Assembly: GCA_035577545.1 (NCBI GenBank)
Contig: DATLVI010000004.1
Span: forward strand, 186,001 to 250,000
Length of the DNA stretch: 64,000 nt
From: Verrucomicrobiia bacterium
Lineage (GTDB): Bacteria; Verrucomicrobiota; Verrucomicrobiia; Palsa-1439
Direction: 5' to 3'
Shown in pieces: positions 53,076 to 61,927 of the stretch (position 1 is its first letter; each line of letters opens with the position of its first letter). The notes beneath the pieces were generated by a model. The model did no database searches, was not told the origin of the DNA, and saw nothing but the letters and a program-made list of their open reading frames with translations. The position numbers and the translations under genes were made by a program.

Positions 53076-56000
53076 CTATTTCGGCTGTTCAAACGGTCGT
53101 AGTTCGAGGTTGCCGAGGTCGAGCGGCTCGTCGCTTCGTCCGCTGGGAAATTCCGGCACGGTGAAGTCGCGTTCCACGTGAGCGAGGGGATACGACACGA
53201 CGGAGGTGCCATTGGTGCGTCGTTCGTCCAGCGTCATATCCAATTGGTACTGGCCCGAGGGTACATCCTCGACGCGGAAAGATCCGTCGGGACCGGGCAG
53301 AACGGCGTAGTATTGGATTTCCGGTTTGACTTGTCCCGCCTGCTGATAAGCCCGGCCTTCGTCGGAGTTGAGCCAGGCCTGGATCCAGGCCTGCCGTTCT
53401 CCGGTCGTCATCACGAGCCATCGATTGGGCATATTTGGCCGGGGAATTTTTGTGTGCACTTGGGGAGGATACTCACTCCAGTCAACCGGCCCGGCAAATC
53501 CGGGTGGCGCAAGAAGACGTCCGATGACGGCTTGTCCGGTGCCACCAATCGTCACGTGCACCGTTTGGCCTGGCTGGGGCTGGATGCGAAGGGTGTGAGT
53601 GAAGGCAAACGCATGCGTGCGCTCATTCAGGGGAATGCAGAGACTGACGGTCACTTTGTCAGCCGGGATGTAGTCCGCGACGAAATGGCCGGCGTTATCG
53701 GTTGTCGCATTTGCCTGTAACCATACCGGCGGCATTTCGTTTTTGAATTGTCCCATTGATTCGCGATCGAGTTGCACGCTCACTTTTCGCGCCGCCGCCG
53801 CCTGAGCACCGACAAACACGTCGCCCTCGACACGCGCCCATGGTGTAATAATCAAATCAGGCAAAGCGCCGTTTGGCTGAGAAACAGCCAGGGCATATCC
53901 TTGTTCGTGCACGATTACGACAGTATACCGATCTCGCAAGGGAGGGAATTTGAACCGGCCGTCTTCGCCAGTATGAACGGAAATATTTTGGGTTTGAGTC
54001 ACCACATGCCCGTGGTCGAGGATGATATTATGGTTTGATGCCACCAGATACACATCAGCGCCCCCCAGTGGTCGATGATCGGGTGAGTAAACGACTCCTT
54101 CGATCGCCGGGGCATTGGTCAGTTTGAAATCGTATGTCAGATGCCCGTCTTTGGAATCGAACGGCGGAGAGATTTCCGGGATGTAACCCTCCGCTTCCAC
54201 ACGGATGACGTGTCGGCCCTCGGTCTCCACGGAGTACTCGTATTTCCCGCTTGAAAAGTTCCGGTGATTCTGCGGGTTCCAGGAAGGCTCGGGCGATCCG
54301 TCAAAGAGTTGACCGCCGGTGATTCCGAAGGAAGAGATCGGTTCGCCGGTCCGCGCGTCGGTGACCGACCCGCGGGCAATAAAGGGAGACTTGAGTGTCA
54401 CGACGACGTTTTTCGCATCCGGGTATAGCTCGTAGCGATCGAGACGTTGATAACCTTCTTTGAAAAAACTCAACTGCACGTCGTCAGCGGGGGCGTTTGT
54501 CCATTCGTACAGGCCGTTTGTGTCGGTTGTTCCCTGCCACGCCAGAAGCTGATGGCCGTGCCAAAAGCCGGTGCCGATGGACACGCCGGCCAGCGCGTTG
54601 GTCTGCGTGTCGACGACGTGGCCGCGGATGATGTGGCCGGGTTCGAGGCGGAATTCGATCGACGATGTGTCCTGACCCGGCTCAATATTTTTTATGCCCG
54701 GCGCATAGCCGTCGGCTTGGACCGTGAGAAACATTTCGTTGTTTATGGCATTGTTGAGACGGAAAGCGCCCATTGCATCGGTCGTCGTTTTGACGAAGTT
54801 TATGTTGTACATGCTTTCACCAAGCCCGACCAATGCGCCCGCGATGGCGCGCCCTCGTTGATCCAGCACGACTCCCGTGACTGACTGCCCTTTCTTCATC
54901 ACGAAGGTTGCCGTCATGTCCCGTAATTTGTTGTCGGGCGGAGTGGATCCATCAGAAGAGCCCGGGTAATAAGCTCGGTTGCCATAATCGGGATGCTTCA
55001 GGCGGATATGCATGGTCCTCAAGTTGCCCGGGGCTTGATCAAATCGCCACCGTCCCAGCCCGTCGGTCACCGTTTTTTTGAAACCTCCGGAATCGATGAA
55101 AAGTGTGTTTTCGCTGAGCACAGGGGGATTAAACGAAAGTCCGATCGACACACTGGCGATCGGTTGGCCCTGTTCATCCTGGACGATTCCGCCGATCGAG
55201 ACAGCCGGCTCAAGGGCGAACGTGAATTCATTGGGCACTGGATCGGCATCTTTGTGCGTGTTCCAATTTGTGCGCAGTGGCACATAACCATCCTGGTGCG
55301 CCCAGACAGCAAGATAGAGCGGGTCTTTTTCGGGGAGGGGAACCTGATAGTGGCCGGTGGCGTCTGTTTTGCCGGTAATTTTGGCTTTCTGGTAACTGGC
55401 GCCAATCCTGACACCGGCCAGCGGCTGTTTGGACTTCGCTTCCACTACGAAGACATCGACGACGCGATTGGATGCTGCCGCGAATGCAGCCGGTGTGTTA
55501 TTTGTTGGTTGTGTTGCCTGGGCGACGGTGTCGGGCGCCTGGATGGCTGCCACACTTGATTTGTTCGAATCCAACATGGCGTTAGGTTCACGCCACAAAG
55601 GGAGATGTGTCGTGAGAACGATGCCGGTCACTGAAATAGCAGCGATGCTGGCGACCAGCTTCAGTTTTGCCAAGCGCCACGCATGAAGAGTCTCGCGAGC
55701 CAGTTGCGGGATGGTGGCTGAAGCGGACAGACCCGCGGCGGCGGCTTTCATCACTCCAATCGCAAGATTCGCCGGTGCAGCCTGGACAGCTTGTTCGGCC
55801 AGGGCGACGGCCAGTGCCGCGCCGCCAAGGACCACCCCACGGCGCGCGATGGAACTACGCAGTTTCTCAACGGCGCGTGAGACGCGCTTTTTGGCGGCAT
55901 CGTCGCTTAGGCCGAGTTGTTGTCCCACTTCGTGCAGTGGCTTCTTTTCATAGAATCGCAGCAGGATGGCGGCGCGGTCGGTCTCGGAGAGGGCGGCGAC

Positions 56001-56369
56001 CGCCTGGTCGAGGTGCGGGGTGAGTTGACTCCAAAGGTTCTCGTTTTCGTCAGATGAAGTGGTAGAGCTCATGGCGACAGCAGTTTGTTCGCGGGCTTTG
56101 CGTCGATATTCCGTGCGCAGGGCGCGGGAGGCCACGAAACGAGTGGTGCGAAAGAGCCAGCCACTCAGGATCGTACCGGCGCGCAGCTTGCCGGCCTTGC
56201 GGGCCAGCAGGATAAACACAGCCTGGGCCACGTCTTCAGCCAGATGCGGATCGTGGGTCTGGCGGAAAGCGGCGGAATAGACCCAGTTCAGGTGACGGCG
56301 CACTAACTCGGCAAACGCCGCTTCCGAGCGGTTCTTTGTGTAGGCCTGAAGCAATTCCCAATCGCTCAT
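53076..56369 (-). CDS. ECF sigma factor fused through a membrane helix to extracytoplasmic carboxypeptidase-regulatory-like domains
   Basis: A 1097-residue protein. Residues 1-90 hold sigma region 2 ('AAFAELVRRHLNWVYSAAFR', 'HLAEDVAQAVFILLARKAGK'), 115-175 region 4 ('LSETDRAAILLRFYEKKPLH', 'LGLSDDAAKKRVSRAVEKLR'). Hydrophobic stretches at about 178-215 and a clear membrane helix at about 236-256 ('LKLVASIAAISVTGIVLTTH') follow. The remaining 830 residues carry repeated carboxypeptidase-regulatory/Ig-like domains ('GIVQDEQGQPIASVSIG', 'GVVLDQRGRAIAGALVGLGE', 'GHVVDTQTNALAGVSIG'). Sigma cores with fused C-terminal sensors occur in Planctomycetes and Verrucomicrobia. It could join sensing outside to transcription inside without a separate anti-sigma factor. 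No ligand can be named. Confidence 0.9.
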   Translation of the reverse strand: MSDWELLQAYTKNRSEAAFAELVRRHLNWVYSAAFRQTHDPHLAEDVAQAVFILLARKAGKLRAGTILSGWLFRTTRFVASRALRTEYRRKAREQTAVAMSSTTSSDENENLWSQLTPHLDQAVAALSETDRAAILLRFYEKKPLHEVGQQLGLSDDAAKKRVSRAVEKLRSSIARRGVVLGGAALAVALAEQAVQAAPANLAIGVMKAAAAGLSASATIPQLARETLHAWRLAKLKLVASIAAISVTGIVLTTHLPLWREPNAMLDSNKSSVAAIQAPDTVAQATQPTNNTPAAFAAASNRVVDVFVVEAKSKQPLAGVRIGASYQKAKITGKTDATGHYQVPLPEKDPLYLAVWAHQDGYVPLRTNWNTHKDADPVPNEFTFALEPAVSIGGIVQDEQGQPIASVSIGLSFNPPVLSENTLFIDSGGFKKTVTDGLGRWRFDQAPGNLRTMHIRLKHPDYGNRAYYPGSSDGSTPPDNKLRDMTATFVMKKGQSVTGVVLDQRGRAIAGALVGLGESMYNINFVKTTTDAMGAFRLNNAINNEMFLTVQADGYAPGIKNIEPGQDTSSIEFRLEPGHIIRGHVVDTQTNALAGVSIGTGFWHGHQLLAWQGTTDTNGLYEWTNAPADDVQLSFFKEGYQRLDRYELYPDAKNVVVTLKSPFIARGSVTDARTGEPISSFGITGGQLFDGSPEPSWNPQNHRNFSSGKYEYSVETEGRHVIRVEAEGYIPEISPPFDSKDGHLTYDFKLTNAPAIEGVVYSPDHRPLGGADVYLVASNHNIILDHGHVVTQTQNISVHTGEDGRFKFPPLRDRYTVVIVHEQGYALAVSQPNGALPDLIITPWARVEGDVFVGAQAAAARKVSVQLDRESMGQFKNEMPPVWLQANATTDNAGHFVADYIPADKVTVSLCIPLNERTHAFAFTHTLRIQPQPGQTVHVTIGGTGQAVIGRLLAPPGFAGPVDWSEYPPQVHTKIPRPNMPNRWLVMTTGERQAWIQAWLNSDEGRAYQQAGQVKPEIQYYAVLPGPDGSFRVEDVPSGQYQLDMTLDERRTNGTSVVSYPLAHVERDFTVPEFPSGRSDEPLDLGNLELRPFEQPK

Positions 56370-56486
56370 CGCGTGTATTGTCCTCTACCAATAAATCCCC
56401 GCCAATGCCAAAAAGGGACAATGCTTTGGCTGGAATGTCCGGCGGATTTCGGGCAGAGTACGGCTGACCGAATTCGGGAGGTGCTC

Positions 56487-57530
56487 ATGGACGAAGCGAA
56501 ACGCGCGCGGCATTTTGCCAGTGACAACAATTCTGGAATCTGTCCGGAGGTGTGGGCGGCGCTGGAGGAGGCCAATGCGGGACACGTGACCGGTTATGGC
56601 GACGACCCATGGACGGAGAAGGCGAAGCAGTACGTCCGTGACCTTTTCGAGACGGACTGTGAGGTGTTCTTTGTCTTCAACGGCACGGCGGCCAACTCGC
56701 TGGCGGTCGCCAGCATGTGTGATTCCTACCATAGTGTCATTTCCTTTGATTACTCGCACGTGATGACCGACGAATGCAATGCGCCGGGGTTTTTTGCGCC
56801 GGGTGTGAAGATGCATCCGGTAAGTGGCGAGAACGGCAAGATCCAACCCGATGCCATCGACCGCGCGGCGCGATCGCGACGCGATGTGCACGCGTCGATG
56901 CCGCGCGTGGTGAGCCTCACGCAAGCGACGGAACTCGGCACGGTGTACACAACCGACGAGCTGGCCGGGATTTCGAAGACGGCGCGCGATCTCGGTCTTT
57001 ACGTGCACATGGACGGCGCACGGTTCGCGAACGCCGTGGCGAGTTTGGGTGTGAAACCGCGCGAGATTTCATGGGAGCTGGGTGTGGACGTTCTCTGCCT
57101 CGGCGGGACGAAGAATGGCGGAGCGGTGGGCGATGCCGTGGTGTTCTTCAACGAGAATCTCCCGCAGAACTTTCTCTACCGCTGCAAGCAAGCGGGCCAG
57201 CTCGCCTCGAAGATGCGCTTTCTCGCGGCGCAATGGATCGGTTTGCTGGAGGATGGCGCGTGGTTGCGGAACGCGCAAAACGCCAACCGCATTGCCATGC
57301 TGCTGGAAAATCAACTGCGCGGGCTGCCCGGCGTTCGCATCCTTTATCCACGCCAGGCGAACGCGGTATTTGTGGACATGCCGCGACGGGTGTTCGACGG
57401 CCTGCACGAGCGCGGCTGGCATTTCTACACGGACGTCGGCCCGCACGGGGCGCGCTTGATGTGCTCGTGGGATTCGACGGCGGAAGACGTGGAAGCGTTC
57501 GTGCGCGACGTGGTCGATTTGTCGAAGTAA
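56487..57530 (+). CDS. ltaE: Low-specificity threonine aldolase (PLP-dependent)
   Basis: The 347-residue protein starts 'MDEAKRARHFASDNNSGICP' and shows 'FVFNGTAANSLAVASM', 'HVMTDECNAPGFF', 'VSLTQATELGTVYT', 'HMDGARFANA' with the PLP-binding Asp, and Lys209 in 'CLGGTKNGGAVGD' as the Schiff-base lysine. It would split L-threonine or allo-threonine into glycine and acetaldehyde. GGGAGG lies 5 bp before the ATG at 56487; the frame is open to 56373, which would overlap the promoter of the sigma-fusion gene. The DUF6421-like gene begins 7 bp after its stop, so the two are one operon. Confidence 0.9.
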   Translation: MDEAKRARHFASDNNSGICPEVWAALEEANAGHVTGYGDDPWTEKAKQYVRDLFETDCEVFFVFNGTAANSLAVASMCDSYHSVISFDYSHVMTDECNAPGFFAPGVKMHPVSGENGKIQPDAIDRAARSRRDVHASMPRVVSLTQATELGTVYTTDELAGISKTARDLGLYVHMDGARFANAVASLGVKPREISWELGVDVLCLGGTKNGGAVGDAVVFFNENLPQNFLYRCKQAGQLASKMRFLAAQWIGLLEDGAWLRNAQNANRIAMLLENQLRGLPGVRILYPRQANAVFVDMPRRVFDGLHERGWHFYTDVGPHGARLMCSWDSTAEDVEAFVRDVVDLSK

Positions 57531-57537
57531 GAAAATC

Positions 57538-59604
57538 ATGAGTCTGCTCACGCAACGGAAGTCGGTCCGCGTCCTCTTCGACGAGTACCACAGCGAAAGC
57601 TGGTCGATCTCCGAGGCGCGGGCGCGCGAGATGCAGCCCGAGTATCCGCACAATTCATCGTATCAAATCGCTGCCGACGCCCTCGCTGTGAGCGATTTCA
57701 CAGTCCACCGCAACCTCGATAAACCATTACGGCGCGACGTGCTCAAGGGGGCAGACGTGTTGGTGCTCCTGCATCCGTGCGACCCGAAATGGGAGCGCAC
57801 CACCTCGACGAATTCGCCGCGATTATCGGACGAGGAGATTACCGATATTCGGGAATTTGTCCGCGCGGGCGGCGGCTTGCTCGTTGTTTCCGAGTACGAG
57901 CACGACAAGTACGGCGACAATCTCAACAACCTGCTCGCGCCATGCGGGCTGCACATCGAGAATACGACCGTATTGGACACAGCGGCGAATGTCCATAATA
58001 ACCCAGCCTGGTTCTTTGCCGAGCCGGTGGAGGAGGACACGCCACTTGCGCATTTCGTCGAGCGCGCCTGCTTCTACCAGGCGGGCACGTGCACCGCTTC
58101 GGGAATTGCGCGCATTGCCTGGCGCACGGGCGCGACCGCAGTGCCGCGACACGCAGGCGTGATTGGCACGGCGGAATTCGGTGACGGGCGCATGGTCGTG
58201 GTGACGGATTCGCTGCTTTTTGGCGATAACCACATTCGCGAGTTTGATCACCAGCAACTGTGGCGCAACGTCATGTATTGGTGTTCCGCGCCGACGTTTG
58301 CGAGCAGTGTCGCGCCGGCCACGCCATCCGTCGCCGCGAAGTCGGGCGCATGGTCGTCATTGAAGGGAGCGGTCAATGCGCTGCGCATGCTGCAGGAGCC
58401 AGACGGGAGTGTTACGTTCGAGAAGCATGACGAAGCGCGGCATCTGGCGCAGGCGGCGGCGGGCGCGGTGCAAGCATTGACGCCATCGTTCCCGCATGAG
58501 GCGGACTACCTCAATCAGGTGTTGCTTGATCTCGACGCGTGGGTCGATGGGGGATTCAAGAAACCGGATTTCGCAAAGTCGCTGGCGTTGTTCAATCCGC
58601 AGTCGCAGCGGCGCGACGGGATCGAGCATCTGTGGGTGATGCCGATGTACACGCCAAACGCGTCGTCGGACTGGCGTTTCGAGGCGATGATTTATCGCGT
58701 GCCGTGGCCCGACTGGCTCGCGGAACTGGAGCGGACGCAATATCAGAACGGGAAGATCGTGCCCGGTCATTTTGTTGATTTTACGGAGGGTTACAACAGT
58801 GAGTGCGCCGTGCTGTTTCCCGAGACGGTGTCGGTGGCGGGGAAGGGGACGAACAATTTCGCGACAATCTTTTGCGACCGCGAAGCGAAGAGGTATCAGC
58901 GCGTTGTGACCCGGGCGGCGCGCCTCACGCGGCTTGAAATGCACCCGCAGTTGGAATGTTTCTTCAATTCGCTTCCACTCATCATGGACACCTACGCGTT
59001 GTGGGACCTGATCCACGACAAATCGCACAGCGTCGGCGAACTGCCGTTCGATCCCTTTATGATCCGCCAGCGCGCGCCGTTTTGGATGTATGGTTTGGAG
59101 GAATTACGTGTGGACTTGCGCGCCTTTTGCGAAGCGACACGGCTCGCGCGGGAAGGTTTCCTGTTCGCGCACTACGTGACCTACGCGGTGCTCTTCGACC
59201 GCGTCTTTCGCTTCCCGATCACAGGCACGCGTGTTCGCAATTACGATGCCCTAGGGGGACAGCTTTTGTTCGCCTACCTGCACCAACATGACATTCTCAT
59301 CTGGCATGACAACCATCTTGCGGTCCGCTGGGACAAGCTTTACGAAGGCATCGACGGCCTGCGCCAGGAACTGTTGGCGCTCTACAAATTCGGGTCTGAC
59401 GCCTCGAAGATGAGTTTCTGGCTCGCCGCGCACGATTTGGTTTCCCGCTACGTCCCGCCCAACGTCGCCTCGAAATGGAAGAAGGACTCGCGCGCGATCA
59501 CGGATGAGAGCGACCCCAAGAAATGGATCGACCTGGTCCACCCCGACGAATTCCCCCTCGGCAATTTCCACGCGAATCTGCAGAAGAAGATGGCCAGTGT
59601 GTAG
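57538..59604 (+). CDS. DUF6421-like protein with an N-terminal GATase1-like domain
   Basis: A 688-residue soluble protein. The first 250 residues look like a Rossmann-type/GATase1-like domain of the kind seen in DUF4350 ('VRVLFDEYHSESWSISEARA', 'ADVLVLLHPCD', 'REFVRAGGGLLVVSEYEHDK', 'DGRMVVVTDSLLFGDNHI'). The remaining 400 residues resemble what I remember as DUF6421 ('FFNSLPLIMDTYALWDLIHD', 'LPFDPFMIRQRAPFWMYGLE', 'GGQLLFAYLHQHDILIWHDN'). No activity is known to me. It probably shares an operon with threonine aldolase. A 75-bp relic of the 3' end of a paralogue lies at 60222-60297. Confidence 0.75.
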   Translation: MSLLTQRKSVRVLFDEYHSESWSISEARAREMQPEYPHNSSYQIAADALAVSDFTVHRNLDKPLRRDVLKGADVLVLLHPCDPKWERTTSTNSPRLSDEEITDIREFVRAGGGLLVVSEYEHDKYGDNLNNLLAPCGLHIENTTVLDTAANVHNNPAWFFAEPVEEDTPLAHFVERACFYQAGTCTASGIARIAWRTGATAVPRHAGVIGTAEFGDGRMVVVTDSLLFGDNHIREFDHQQLWRNVMYWCSAPTFASSVAPATPSVAAKSGAWSSLKGAVNALRMLQEPDGSVTFEKHDEARHLAQAAAGAVQALTPSFPHEADYLNQVLLDLDAWVDGGFKKPDFAKSLALFNPQSQRRDGIEHLWVMPMYTPNASSDWRFEAMIYRVPWPDWLAELERTQYQNGKIVPGHFVDFTEGYNSECAVLFPETVSVAGKGTNNFATIFCDREAKRYQRVVTRAARLTRLEMHPQLECFFNSLPLIMDTYALWDLIHDKSHSVGELPFDPFMIRQRAPFWMYGLEELRVDLRAFCEATRLAREGFLFAHYVTYAVLFDRVFRFPITGTRVRNYDALGGQLLFAYLHQHDILIWHDNHLAVRWDKLYEGIDGLRQELLALYKFGSDASKMSFWLAAHDLVSRYVPPNVASKWKKDSRAITDESDPKKWIDLVHPDEFPLGNFHANLQKKMASV

Positions 59605-59735
59605 TAGAGATAAGTTGGGACTCGATGTATTCCGTCACCAAAACGTAACCATTTGAACTTGGTTTTGTAACGGGTGGATGTGAGCCTTTCTACCAGTGTC
59701 GGGCGAGAGGTATTGTCCTTTGGATTCTACTCCCT

Positions 59736-60179
59736 ATGGACTGGCTGATCATTTGGACGGTACTGATTTCGGTGATGGCCCTGCTGGGCTGGTTGGCCTG
59801 CAGCTACTTTTGGAGGTATTACGCCATTTTCAAGCATTTGGTTTGGGGTTGCCTGGTATTGCTGGTTGGATTCTTGAGTTACGGCTATGGGGTTGACCGG
59901 GGAGCGTGGGTAGTTCGCGATGCCTATCATGGGACGCGAGAAGTCAAAGCAGATGGTTCGTCGAGCGGTGTCAACCTCTCCAACGACTCTTCGACGACCC
60001 AAGAGAATGCCAAAATGCCATTCTTCTACGATACCATCGTAGCCGGTTTTCTGATGTACTGCGTTCTCATGCTCCTGGTGGGTGGACAGATCGTCAACAA
60101 CTCCGCAAGGAAAGCCGCCCCGAGGGCCGTCGAGCGGGAAGGCCTGTTTGATGGCGACAGCCCCACATTGAATCGTTGA
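59736..60179 (+). CDS. Small membrane protein, function unknown
   Basis: A 147-residue protein with two N-terminal membrane helices ('WLIIWTVLISVMALLGWLAC', 'HLVWGCLVLLVGFLSYGYGV'), a 45-residue loop and a third helix ('TIVAGFLMYCVLMLLVGGQI'), ending in a short polar tail. I recognise no family. The gene sits between the intact DUF6421-like gene and the relic of its paralogue, so it may have been inserted by the rearrangement that destroyed the second copy. No clear ribosome site precedes the ATG. Confidence 0.6.
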   Translation: MDWLIIWTVLISVMALLGWLACSYFWRYYAIFKHLVWGCLVLLVGFLSYGYGVDRGAWVVRDAYHGTREVKADGSSSGVNLSNDSSTTQENAKMPFFYDTIVAGFLMYCVLMLLVGGQIVNNSARKAAPRAVEREGLFDGDSPTLNR

Positions 60180-60221
60180 GTCGGTGTCGGGGCGCAGTGA
60201 CCATGCCCGCAATCCTATGAT

Positions 60222-60297
60222 TACTTGATCCACCCTGACGAATTCCCGCTGGGAGACTTCCACGCGAAGTTGCAGGAGAAAAATGGCGAGCACGTAG
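60222..60297 (+). pseudogene. 3'-terminal relic of a second DUF6421-like gene
   Basis: The stretch translates as YLIHPDEFPLGDFHAKLQEK, then after a +1 shift MAST and a stop. The intact gene ends DLVHPDEFPLGNFHANLQKK then MASV. Over 75 aligned positions I count about 17 mismatches and one inserted A, roughly 77 percent identity, with most changes at third codon positions. It looks like the last codons of an older paralogue, now truncated; nothing similar is seen upstream of 60222. Confidence 0.75.
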
Positions 60298-60338
60298 ACC
60301 GAATCGCAAAGCGCAATATCGCTGCCGATCAAGTTATA

Positions 60339-60502
60339 TATCGTTAAACGATAATTTGTCTGGACGCAGGGTGGTGGAATGGGTATAGTTGGCCCGGTTC
60401 TTTGACAGCCTACTTCGCGAGGACGCCCGTGCCACTGCGGGGGTCCGCCTTCGCCAAGGCTACGGCGCAACTTGAAAAACACACAAATTACGAAACGAAC
60501 CC
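60339..60502 (+). repeat. Copy B of the dispersed intergenic element
   Basis: In the gene-free stretch 60298-60673 it begins TATCG-TTAAA-CGATA (60339-60353), has TATAGT at 60384-60389, 45 bp from its start, a GC-rich middle with CTGCGGGGGTCCGCCTTCGC, and ends with AAACGAACCC (60493-60502). It is shorter than copies A and C and lacks the TTTCTGC part of the tail. Downstream to 60673 nothing else is recognised. Confidence 0.65.
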
Positions 60503-60673
60503 CCCAGTTAACATATGGATTTGCAATGGGTTAGCTCGATGGGGGTCAAATTTCGGCCGGTTCGATCCGGGCGTTCGGCTCCGCTTCGTTAGTGTTCCAC
60601 ACTTGGCAGGTGGTCGTCACGGTGCCGTCACCTTGATTTGGCAGGTTATGAGCAAGGAGGCGGGGAAGGGGAC

Positions 60674-60925
60674 ATGAACTACGTGAACCAAGTGTGCGAG
60701 GTCGGGATGATGAGATTTACGTTGCGAGAGGACAATGAGCCGGAGTTCCTGGGACGCGCCGCCGAGGAGATCCTTCAACTGCCGAGCGTATTGCGTGTCC
60801 GTACAAATCCCGCGTGGCAGGAAATTGAGATTACGTTCAAGCAGCCGGCTGAGGGGTTGTTGCGGCAGGTGAACAATGCGCTGCGGTCGGTCGGGACAGA
60901 GATGACGGCGTCGAAGGTGCGTTAG
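60674..60925 (+). CDS. Small protein with a possible ferredoxin-like (HMA-type) fold
   Basis: An 83-residue protein preceded by GGGAAGGGG. The alternation 'MMRFTLREDNEPEFLGRAAE', 'LPSVLRVRTNPAWQEIEITF' and 'LLRQVNNALRSVG' suggests beta-alpha-beta-beta-alpha-beta, as in heavy-metal-associated domains, but the CxxC metal motif is missing. It converges with the anti-sigma gene at 60944, 18 bp away. No function can be stated. Confidence 0.6.
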   Translation: MNYVNQVCEVGMMRFTLREDNEPEFLGRAAEEILQLPSVLRVRTNPAWQEIEITFKQPAEGLLRQVNNALRSVGTEMTASKVR

Positions 60926-60943
60926 TGCGTCGTGTGTTTTGGG

Positions 60944-61231
60944 TCACTTCAAGTCGGGGTTCTGTTTGATGAACTCGCAGAGCTTCTCCTTGAGTGCGGG
61001 CGGCATGGGCTCCTCGGGCAGGCCGTGGTGATGCGTGATCACGATGGTGCTTCGGTAGCTATTCACGTAGTCGAGACAGGGAGGGCAATTTCCGATGTGC
61101 TTCTCCAATTTGCGATGAGTCTCGGGAGTGAGTTCGCCCTCGACGAATTCGAAGAGCAGCTTCTTTGTCTTCGAGCAGGCGCTCGGGCGAAGGAGGCACT
61201 TCAAGTGATCCAGGAAATGTTTCATGCTCAT
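60944..61231 (-). CDS. Zinc-finger (HC2-type) anti-sigma factor
   Basis: A 95-residue protein with 'LLFEFVEGELTPETHRKLEK' and 'HIGNCPPCLDYVNSY', the H-x3-C-x2-C zinc site of ZAS/zf-HC2 anti-sigma factors. There is no membrane segment, so it is soluble and may respond to redox or metals through the zinc site. Its start overlaps the sigma gene stop by 4 bp (ATGA), the standard sigma/anti-sigma arrangement. Confidence 0.88.
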   Translation of the reverse strand: MSMKHFLDHLKCLLRPSACSKTKKLLFEFVEGELTPETHRKLEKHIGNCPPCLDYVNSYRSTIVITHHHGLPEEPMPPALKEKLCEFIKQNPDLK

Positions 61232-61851
61232 GACTTCTTTATGTCCTGACCTTTCAGGTACGGCAGCAATGCTTCACGGAGCGCCAAGCGTGCCCGATGC
61301 AGGCGGCTTTTTAGTGCCGCTTCGCTCAAGCCGGTTTCCTGCATGACCTCCGCCATCGGTAATTCCTCCACGTCGCGCAGGAGCACGGCCACGCGGTAGG
61401 GCTCCGGCAGTTGGTCGATCGCGGTACGTACTTGCTCACCGAGTTCGCCGGTCATGACCACTTTGTCGGGGAGCGGTTTCTTATCGCTCAACTGCAACGC
61501 GGGCAAAGGAGCGTCGTCATCGTCGGACCCGACGGCGTCGAGGGAGATGTCGTTTTCATGCCGCTTCTTCTTGCGCAAGGCCATCAGCCCCGCGTTGGCG
61601 GTGACCCGATAGATCCAGGAGGTGAAGGCGGATTTGCCCTCGAACGAGGCGATCTTGTTCCAGATGGAAACGAGGGCATCCTGCATGACTTCACGCGCGT
61701 CGGACTCATTGCGCATGAACTGCAGGGCGACGCCGTACATCTTCGCGCCGTGGACCTGGACGAGCTCCTCCAAAGCAGACCGGTCACGCTGCTTGAGGCG
61801 AGCGACCAACTGAACATCATCGATTTGGGCGTCCGTTTTTGACATGAGCAT
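61228..61851 (-). CDS. ECF-family RNA polymerase sigma factor
   Basis: The 207-residue protein has region 2 ('RDRSALEELVQVHGAKMYGV', 'ESDAREVMQDALVSIWNKIA', 'FTSWIYRVTANAGLMALRKK'), an acidic linker ('DAVGSDDDDAPLPAL') and region 4 ('IDQLPEPYRVAVLLRDVEEL', 'MQETGLSEAALKSRLHRARL'). It resembles the RpoE-like group with long linkers. The start is unclear: GTG 61857, ATG 61851 and ATG 61845 are in frame. HC2-type anti-sigma genes lie on both sides on the same strand. Confidence 0.92.
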   Translation of the reverse strand: MLMSKTDAQIDDVQLVARLKQRDRSALEELVQVHGAKMYGVALQFMRNESDAREVMQDALVSIWNKIASFEGKSAFTSWIYRVTANAGLMALRKKKRHENDISLDAVGSDDDDAPLPALQLSDKKPLPDKVVMTGELGEQVRTAIDQLPEPYRVAVLLRDVEELPMAEVMQETGLSEAALKSRLHRARLALREALLPYLKGQDIKKS

Positions 61852-61927
61852 GGGCACGACAATACTGCAACAGCTTTTGATGCACTATAACACGCGCAGT
61901 TTCAAGCCTGATAAGCGTCCGCCATTC

